Positions 8,696 through 13,897 of a stretch of 13,897 bases of DNA are shown here, in pieces. Where the stretch lies: assembly GCA_016098155.1 (NCBI GenBank), contig JAAAJB010000652.1:1-13897 (forward strand). Direction: 5' to 3'. How positions within the stretch are numbered: position 1 is the stretch's first letter; the number at the start of each line of letters is the position of its first letter. Made by a program: the position numbers and the translations under genes. This DNA comes from Actinomortierella ambigua (lineage: Eukaryota > Mortierellomycota > Mortierellomycetes > Mortierellales > Mortierellaceae). The notes below the pieces were generated by a model. It did not search any database and was not told the origin of the DNA. It was given only the letters and a program-made list of their open reading frames with translations.

Positions 8696-9354
8696 AAAAT
8701 TTCAAGGTGTTTTTCCCAATCCTTTTTTTCTTCTATCATGGTGCATGCTGTCTCTCATTCGTTGACCGTTTATCTCGCTTTTGTCTTCCTCGCTCCCTTT
8801 TTTTTTACCATCTTCACTTGTGTCCCCCTCCCCTCCCCTTTCGTTGCTTTCAATGGTCACCCCCTTTCTCCTCCAAATATCCAATCCTATCCTGCCCTCG
8901 TATCCTTACATGATGCCACGCAAAGTTCAGTCTCGCGTGAGTAGGAGCCAGTCAGGCGGCAAGGGCATGCTGTTGAAATGAAAAGGGCCATATGACACGC
9001 CAGTGCATACCCAAAGCCAAAAGTAGAGTAGATGGATAGCTCGCTGGCAGGGAATATGCCCTCGAGCTCTATTCTCGATGATCTATGGCGGGTACTGAGC
9101 CATGCACTCGATCGGTTCAAATAGGGATTTAGACAGCAACCAGAGGAATCCAAAATGTGGTGTGGCAGAATACAAAAAGGAACCACCCTTTCCTCCCACC
9201 TTTGTTTTTTTTGTTTTCTATCTTCCGCCCCTGTCTCATTCTCTCTTCTCTCATCCCTTGAACCACTACCACGACCATCACCTGTTGCGAGCTCAAACTC
9301 GAACTAAAAAAGCCTGAGAAATCGAAACACCCAAGCGCAACTCGCTTACTCGCC
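8696..9354 (+). promoter_or_regulatory. probable promoter and 5' leader of F-box gene
   Basis: The stretch contains several long CT/T-rich runs (about 8700-8880 and 9187-9260), the usual fungal promoter signature. An A-rich leader with GCCATG at the start codon (G at -3) follows. No convincing TATA box is seen and no separate gene is recognised. Confidence 0.45.
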
Positions 9355-10962
9355 ATGCCCTCCAGCACTCCCATCCCTCCACAACCCACCACTTCTGGCA
9401 ATGACACGGCACGCCTCAGTAAAGGTGATGCCAGCAAAGTGGACCATCCAGCTCTACCTACACCACCCAGAGATTCTCTCCATGAAACGCATCAGTCTTC
9501 CTCCAACTCCCTCGGTAGTTACGTTGAGGGTTGTTCCGATGTTGTGCTCAGAGATTCGACCCTGACTGTTCAAGATGATCAACAGACCACTCCCACCGAG
9601 GCGTTCACAACAAATTCTTCGATACTAGCCCCGGCAGGAACATGTCACAACTGCACATCCAAGTCTATAAAGAAGCACAATGACCTCGTCGACGACATCT
9701 GGGTGTCTATCTTTCACTTGTTGGCGGACGATTGTAGAGTACTCGGCCGGCTACTGCAAGTTAACCGTCGCTTTCAACGGTAAGTCAGTCACGGCTAGGG
9801 GAAGAGACACGCACATACGCGAGAGTGTGAGAGAGCGAGCGAGAGAGTGAGAAAGAGGGGGGGGGGAATTGGTTGGCACTCTTTTTTTTTCTCACCAGGG
9901 GAGAATGGAGGAGACTGGGAGGGAAGGGGGGCACCACTCACTGCGATGGTTGGCAAAGCGCTGGAGGAGGAATACAACAACACCAAATTTGCATGGCGCC
10001 ATGCTGAACAACAAAGAAAAAAAAGAGAGATGGTGATTGAAAGAAGGGGGGGTCGAGGAAGGGGTGAGGGGCATCTATACTGTTTATGTGTTGTAAGTGT
10101 AGAGAAGAGATGGATCCCCTCCCACTACTGAAAGATGAGGACTCCCCTCCGTGGTCAATATTGATCTTCTAATCCACACCGACCAATATTCGTTCTTGCC
10201 CACCCATATATCTCCTTGACATTAAGGCTGATTGAAGGGGACTCTAGTCTTTGGCGAAGGTCGTACAATATGACAATCGCAGGTTCCGCCTTTGGACCAT
10301 CTACACAACAGGCAGGGTGTAGCAGTAACTATCCGTGGATCCGTCAAGAGTCATCAAGGCGATCATCATACTACTCCGTATCATCCTGTACAGCATCGAC
10401 CTGTATGAGTGGGGGAGGGACCGCCGTCAGCTCTCTCAATGCTGACCACCCTAGCGAGCCAGCATCCGACCAGCCACCCTCCGAAGACCAAGCATCGCAC
10501 CATGCACCGTCACCAAAGTCAATACTACCGACGACAGTCATCTCTCCGACTCTACAAATGCCCTCGCCGTTGGTCTTGCCCCACCACCGGAGGAAAGCAC
10601 AGTGTGTTTCCAGTAGTGTGGAGACAGGCACAAGCGGTGGTGTTAGTAGTAGTAGTAGTGGTGGTGGTGGTAGTGGTGGTGGCAGTGGTAGTGGTAGCGG
10701 CGGCGGTAATGGCGGCAGTGGTCCGGGTCATGCGGTTACGGTTGCAGCGGCGATGACGCCCAGCAAGAGCCTGCACCTGTCTGTATGCCAGCATTCTCCC
10801 TCGACGGTTCTCATGCACCACTCTCCGGCCGAGTACTGGAAGTACCAGGTAGTAGAGTGGCTCGAGCAAGAGAAGCTCCGGCAGCTTCGGTTAGGGCTGT
10901 TCTGGGGCCTGTCTTCCGACTCCTCCAAGAACACCAGTTACACGCGCCGTGATTCCAAATAA
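9355..10962 (+). CDS. F-box protein
   Basis: Exons 9355-9779 and 10227-10962 encode 386 residues. The F-box (about residues 108-157) spans the junction: NDLVDDIWVSIFHLL, then RLLQVNRRFQ in exon 1 joined to RLIEGDSSLWRR in exon 2. The codon split CG|G rebuilds Arg142. F-box proteins bind Skp1 and bring substrates to SCF ubiquitin ligases. The usual LP at the start of the F-box is LV here. The N-terminal ~100 residues are Ser/Thr/Pro-rich and disordered-looking, with a small CHNC pair at 97-100. After the F-box come a low-complexity region, a Ser/Gly tract (278-308), and a C-terminus with AEYWKYQVVEWLEQEKLRQL (about 343-362), predicted helical. No LRR, WD40 or Kelch repeats are visible, so the substrate-binding part is unknown. 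The start codon has a good context (GCCATG). Exon 1 read through the intron stops at once (CGG TAA). Confidence 0.82.
9780..10226 (+). other. intron of F-box gene (447 nt)
   Basis: The donor is CAACG|GTAAGT; the acceptor is ACATTAAG|GCTG. Splicing restores the F-box frame exactly. The intron is four to five times longer than the other complete introns here and is purine-rich on the sense strand, with a G run of 10 at 9857-9866 and GA-rich stretches. A possible branch element CTAATC lies about 57 nt before the acceptor. No additional exon is needed. Confidence 0.8.
10633..10725 (+). repeat. AGT/GGT trinucleotide repeat encoding a Ser/Gly tract
   Basis: An in-frame run of AGT, GGT and GGC codons encodes about 30 Ser/Gly residues (278-308) of the F-box protein. 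It is probably a flexible linker and length-variable. The Val-rich and Thr-rich frames made by the same repeat in other frames are artefacts. Confidence 0.85.
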
Positions 10963-10963
10963 A
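10958..10963 (+). terminator. AATAAA overlapping the F-box stop codon; second AATAAA at 11036-11041
   Basis: The TAA stop (10960-10962) lies inside an AATAAA hexamer. That hexamer can hardly direct cleavage that leaves a normal 3' UTR, unless cutting occurs 15-30 nt on. The copy at 11036-11041, 74 nt after the stop, is the likelier poly(A) signal. Confidence 0.4.
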
Positions 10964-11025
10964 AAAAAGGGAACGTGACTCTCAAAATCATGTCAAATGA
11001 AATGGGCCCAAAAAAACAAATCTGA

Positions 11026-11033
11026 GCGCGAAA
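11026..11033 (+). promoter_or_regulatory. E2F/SBF-like G1/S site upstream of SLD2
   Basis: GCGCGAAA reads TTTCGCGC on the other strand, an exact E2F consensus (TTTSSCGC). It also contains CGCGAAA, an exact yeast SCB (CRCGAAA). It lies 186 bp before the SLD2 ATG. A second, weaker GGCGCGC is at 11072-11078. Replication initiation genes are commonly G1/S-induced through such sites; use here is inferred. Confidence 0.45.
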
Positions 11034-11218
11034 AAAATAAATACTGCCCTGTTGCCACTTGTTGCTCTTGTGGCGCGCTCTCTTTCATACCCCTCCCATA
11101 CCCATACCACCGTGATCTACATTGTAACACCTCGGATTGTCTCGGTCTGCATCAAGTTTGCCTTATCTCCCTTCTCTTCCCTGGAGCTGTCTTGCCGTCT
11201 TGCCTCCCTCATCAAAGA

Positions 11219-13846
11219 ATGAGTAGCGACCACTCCTTCAGTCGACATGCATCAGAGTTACCCGTCGACCCATTCGCCATGGATGAGAGCTCCCCTTTTG
11301 TCGCCAGGACTCACGGGCAATCGCTGGCCCATGGAACCAGTTTCGCCGTAGACATTGCCCATGACCACCGTGGAGCCGGCGGCAATCCTTTTCTAGTGTC
11401 CAGACCGAGAGGCGCTGGCGGGTCTGTCGCTTCTTCTGCTCGAGAAGTGCACCACGAGCGACGTGTCGCAAATCAAGAGTCACAGAGAATTGGTGGTACC
11501 CATGAGCACATTCCGCCGCTGTCAGGGCAGACCTCGTATTATATAGAAGGAGACACGAAAGGAGGCAGGCAAGAGTTGAGGACACAAGGCGAAATGACCA
11601 CTGCCAGCTCCTTGCCACCCTTGGCGCCATCCAGCTCTGATGTCAAAGGAAAACGCGTGTCACCAAATCCTTCGGATGCGCTTCGCGAGCTAAACAAGAA
11701 AGTGAAGGCGACAAGGATTGAGCTCAAAGCATGGGAGGCCAACTTTCTTGAGCTGCACGGCCGGCAACCTACACAAGCCGATATTGCCAAGGAAGATGAT
11801 ATGGGTACGACTAGGGCTGGTTCTACCTCCCCCCCTCAGCTGTATGTCTGAAGATTGTAGGCTGTCACACTTACTGATTCGCTCCTTTTCTCATTGCGGA
11901 CAATATAGTCAAGAAGTATCGGGCATACGGCAAACTCAAAAAAGCAATTGCAGCAGGATCTGGACCATCAACACCTTCATTCTCATCGTCAACGGCTCAT
12001 TCTACGAAGACACGACCATCATCGTCGGCTTCATCATCGACATCCTCTAATGCCTTGGCACGCGAAAAAGAGCTTACAAGGACCCCCAGAAAGTCACATC
12101 GTACTTCCAATCCATTCTTGGTGGGCATGGAGGAAGGTCACAGCTCTGGATCCGCCCTTCTCCGGACACCCACTAAAAAGAGTGCTGATCAAGTCGAGTA
12201 CATCTCGCCCAACGTTATTGGTTTGATGTCCCCGAGGCGGAGCCGACGCGTGCAGGATGATTCGTACTATTCACCATCGTCCTCATCTCACCTGACCCGA
12301 CCAACAGCCCGAGACGGCGTTGTCTCTTCACCAGCTGGCACTCCTACCAAGGCGAGCCCATACTCGATAGCCTCGCCATCATTCAAGTCCAGCCAAACTG
12401 CAAGAATGCTCTTCTCGCCCCAAAAGTCGAGCAGTCTTCGCCCCCGTGGCACTCCAAAGAGCCATTCTTTAGAGTCCATCGATGAGGCACAAGAACATGG
12501 ATCGACCTATACTGCTCCCCGTACACCCAGCCGTCATCAACATACCCCAATCTCTCGTTTGACACCTGGACGCGGAGGCTCTGCCAACCCATTCTTGTCA
12601 CCACTAGGCGCTCATTCAACAGCAAAGTCACCGCTCTTTGGAGGGATTTACAAGTCCAAGAAGAGGACCAAAATGACACGAGCACCAAGTGATCTCTCTG
12701 TAGCGACATCACAGGCGCAGGATCAACATGGCATGGCAGTCTTATCTCAGCCAACACTGGAAGACAGTCAGGAGGGCGAAAGCCAGGGCTTGCCTGACGC
12801 ATCCGAATACTCTCCGTCACTACAATCTTCCAACCCTCTACTATTGACACCGAGACGATCAGCTGCCTCCAGAGCGTCACGAGCTCTCTTCCGCCAATCA
12901 AGCTCAATGGATATGAGAGTCTCTCAACGTAACATGATGTCGCCATCTCGAAAGTCTGTGGCCACACGGCATCCCGATTTTAACCCTTTTGCACCTCAGT
13001 CGCTCCATCCGGCCGACTTTTTGTTTGATTCAGCCGCAGAAGCACTGGATTCCATGTCGATTCATGACAACGCGGACGAAGAGTCGTCGGAACGAAATTA
13101 CCTTCTCCATGATTCCCGGGCCGCTTCACCAGTTGAGCGTCGCGATTCATCACCAATCGACAAAGAAGAGCAGTGGGTGGAGACGTTTCAGATGGATGAT
13201 CCGTCGCAATACTCTCCGGAGGTTTCGTCTCCCGTCGATCAAGGCTTTCTCAACTCGAATGGGCTTCAGAGAACCGGCACTTCGCCGAGCTGGCGTGACC
13301 GCTCTAGCAAGAGCTCGTTGATGTTGGACAATAGCAGTAACGGCATTGATCGGGAGGGAGCGGAAGGTGAATGGATGTCTGCATCGACGATATCGCCAAG
13401 GGCTACCGACCAAATGCCGAGCCTGACCTTCTCACAGCCCTCTCAACCAACACCGCAAAGTCCTGAATCGGATAGCGAATACATGTTCGTGGCGCCTGGA
13501 TTCCATTCCCATCACCAGCACCGCCGCCGACGGCCGTTTGGGCGTTCGACCTTCCCACTCTCATTCAGCCAGGTGGAGGACGAGGAGGGGGAAGAAGGTG
13601 GGTTTGCGCAGACGTACCCACCCCAGGACACGAGCAAGGATGAAACTTTGGACCCATTGGCCGCGACCAAGGAGGCTGTGAGGACGATGACCAGTTCCTT
13701 CAACGCAGACGACGGCTATTACGACGAGGCTGGTGACGATTCGGATGAAGACGAAGACTTGCAATCGAAGGAGGGCGAGAATGGATCAAACAACAACGCG
13801 CGCGCAAGGAAAAAGACGCAGAAGCGCACTACAAAGTTACATCGAA
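11219..13846 (+). CDS. SLD2: DNA replication regulator Sld2/Drc1 (3' end outside window)
   Basis: Exons 11219-11804 and 11909-13846 encode 841 residues so far. The Sld2/RecQ4-type N-terminal motif spans the junction (about 153-208): ATRIELKAWEANF, GRQPTQADIAKED, then VKKYRAYGKLKKA. Sld2 is phosphorylated by S-phase CDK, binds Dpb11, and helps load GINS and Pol epsilon to form the CMG helicase in the nucleus. As expected, there are about 29 S/T-P sites, nine with the full S/T-P-x-K/R consensus (e.g. RTPTK at 281-285). RTPTKKSADQ followed by SPNVIGLMSP resembles a conserved block of fungal Sld2. Acidic stretches lie at 751-758 and 804-812. The basic KKTQKRTTK (829-837) matches the conserved Sld2 C-terminal motif, so little coding sequence is probably missing. 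The start is chosen for A at -3; the ~150-residue extension before the Sld2 motif is longer than in yeast. Exon 2 ends at a GTAAGT donor in phase 1. Confidence 0.87.
11805..11908 (+). other. intron 1 of SLD2 (104 nt)
   Basis: The donor is ATGG|GTACGA; the acceptor is CAATATAG|TCAAG, with an ACTGAT branch-like element about 40 nt upstream. Phase 1 splicing creates Val196 and joins the two halves of the Sld2 motif. Unspliced reading stops after 210 residues. Confidence 0.85.
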
Positions 13847-13897
13847 GTAAGTCCAGTCGCCCATGGTTCTGTTTCCAGTTTTTTTTTTTTTTTTTTT
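13847..13897 (+). other. start of SLD2 intron 2, ending in a T run at the window edge
   Basis: GTAAGT directly follows the conserved basic motif of Sld2. The frame stays open through this piece, but the translation becomes non-Sld2-like and then poly-Phe. The last 19 bases (13879-13897) are all T; a homopolymer at the very edge suggests a contig break. Confidence 0.65.

Noticed and set aside
9100..9130. tRNA-like B-box (GGTTCAAAT)
   Set aside because: No matching A-box, acceptor stem or anticodon arm could be placed upstream.
9847..10131. 94-codon frame inside the F-box intron as a nested gene or extra exon
   Set aside because: It consists mainly of Gly/Arg/Glu-rich low complexity from purine tracts; direct splicing 9779 to 10227 rebuilds the F-box perfectly without it.
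10409..10869. Val-rich (plus) and Thr-rich (minus) frames over the trinucleotide repeat
   Set aside because: Alternate-frame products of the AGT/GGT repeat in the F-box coding exon.
10997..11218. Upstream ATG at 10997 as SLD2 start
   Set aside because: The 74 extra residues look like translated promoter/leader (Cys/Pro/Leu-rich, from CT-rich DNA) and would start 35 nt after the F-box stop; the ATG at 11219 has A at -3 and precedes protein-like sequence.

Overview
The window looks like nuclear DNA from an early-diverging filamentous fungus, most likely Mortierellomycota (Mortierella and relatives). This is inferred from short GT-AG introns, roughly balanced base composition, CT-rich promoters, AATAAA-type 3' signals, a giant TKL kinase fused to Sel1 repeats (a gene type expanded in Mucoromycota sensu lato), and a fungal Sld2/Drc1 gene. 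No database search was run, so the taxon is inference.

Layout, left to right. (1) 1-1003 is non-coding: a perfect GC hairpin at the left edge, short tandem repeats with a covarying stem, a GA microsatellite, and the 3' flank of the next gene. (2) 1083-6490, minus strand: a two-exon gene for a ~1770-residue protein with a complete TKL-type kinase domain followed by 39 whole 36-residue Sel1 repeats and one broken one. Its stop codon lies inside repeat 40, and decayed repeat sequence continues past it (1004-1082). (3) 6491-9354 is a 2.9-kb divergent intergenic region with no convincing gene. It holds four copies of a 51-58-bp element with conserved ends and unrelated interiors, and a strong G-quadruplex motif. 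(4) 9355-10962, plus strand: a two-exon F-box protein whose F-box spans the splice junction. (5) 11219 to the right edge, plus strand: the DNA replication initiation factor Sld2/Drc1. Its long second exon (11909-13846) is open throughout, and the gene leaves the window inside an intron that ends in a T run.

The three genes do not form an operon or an obvious pathway. The F-box gene and SLD2 are close tandem neighbours (256 bp between stop and ATG). A consensus E2F/SBF-like site in that gap fits G1/S control of SLD2. The kinase-Sel1 gene is divergent from the F-box gene and is the accessory, fast-evolving part of the window: long homogeneous repeats, larger-scale internal duplication, and an end that is visibly decaying.
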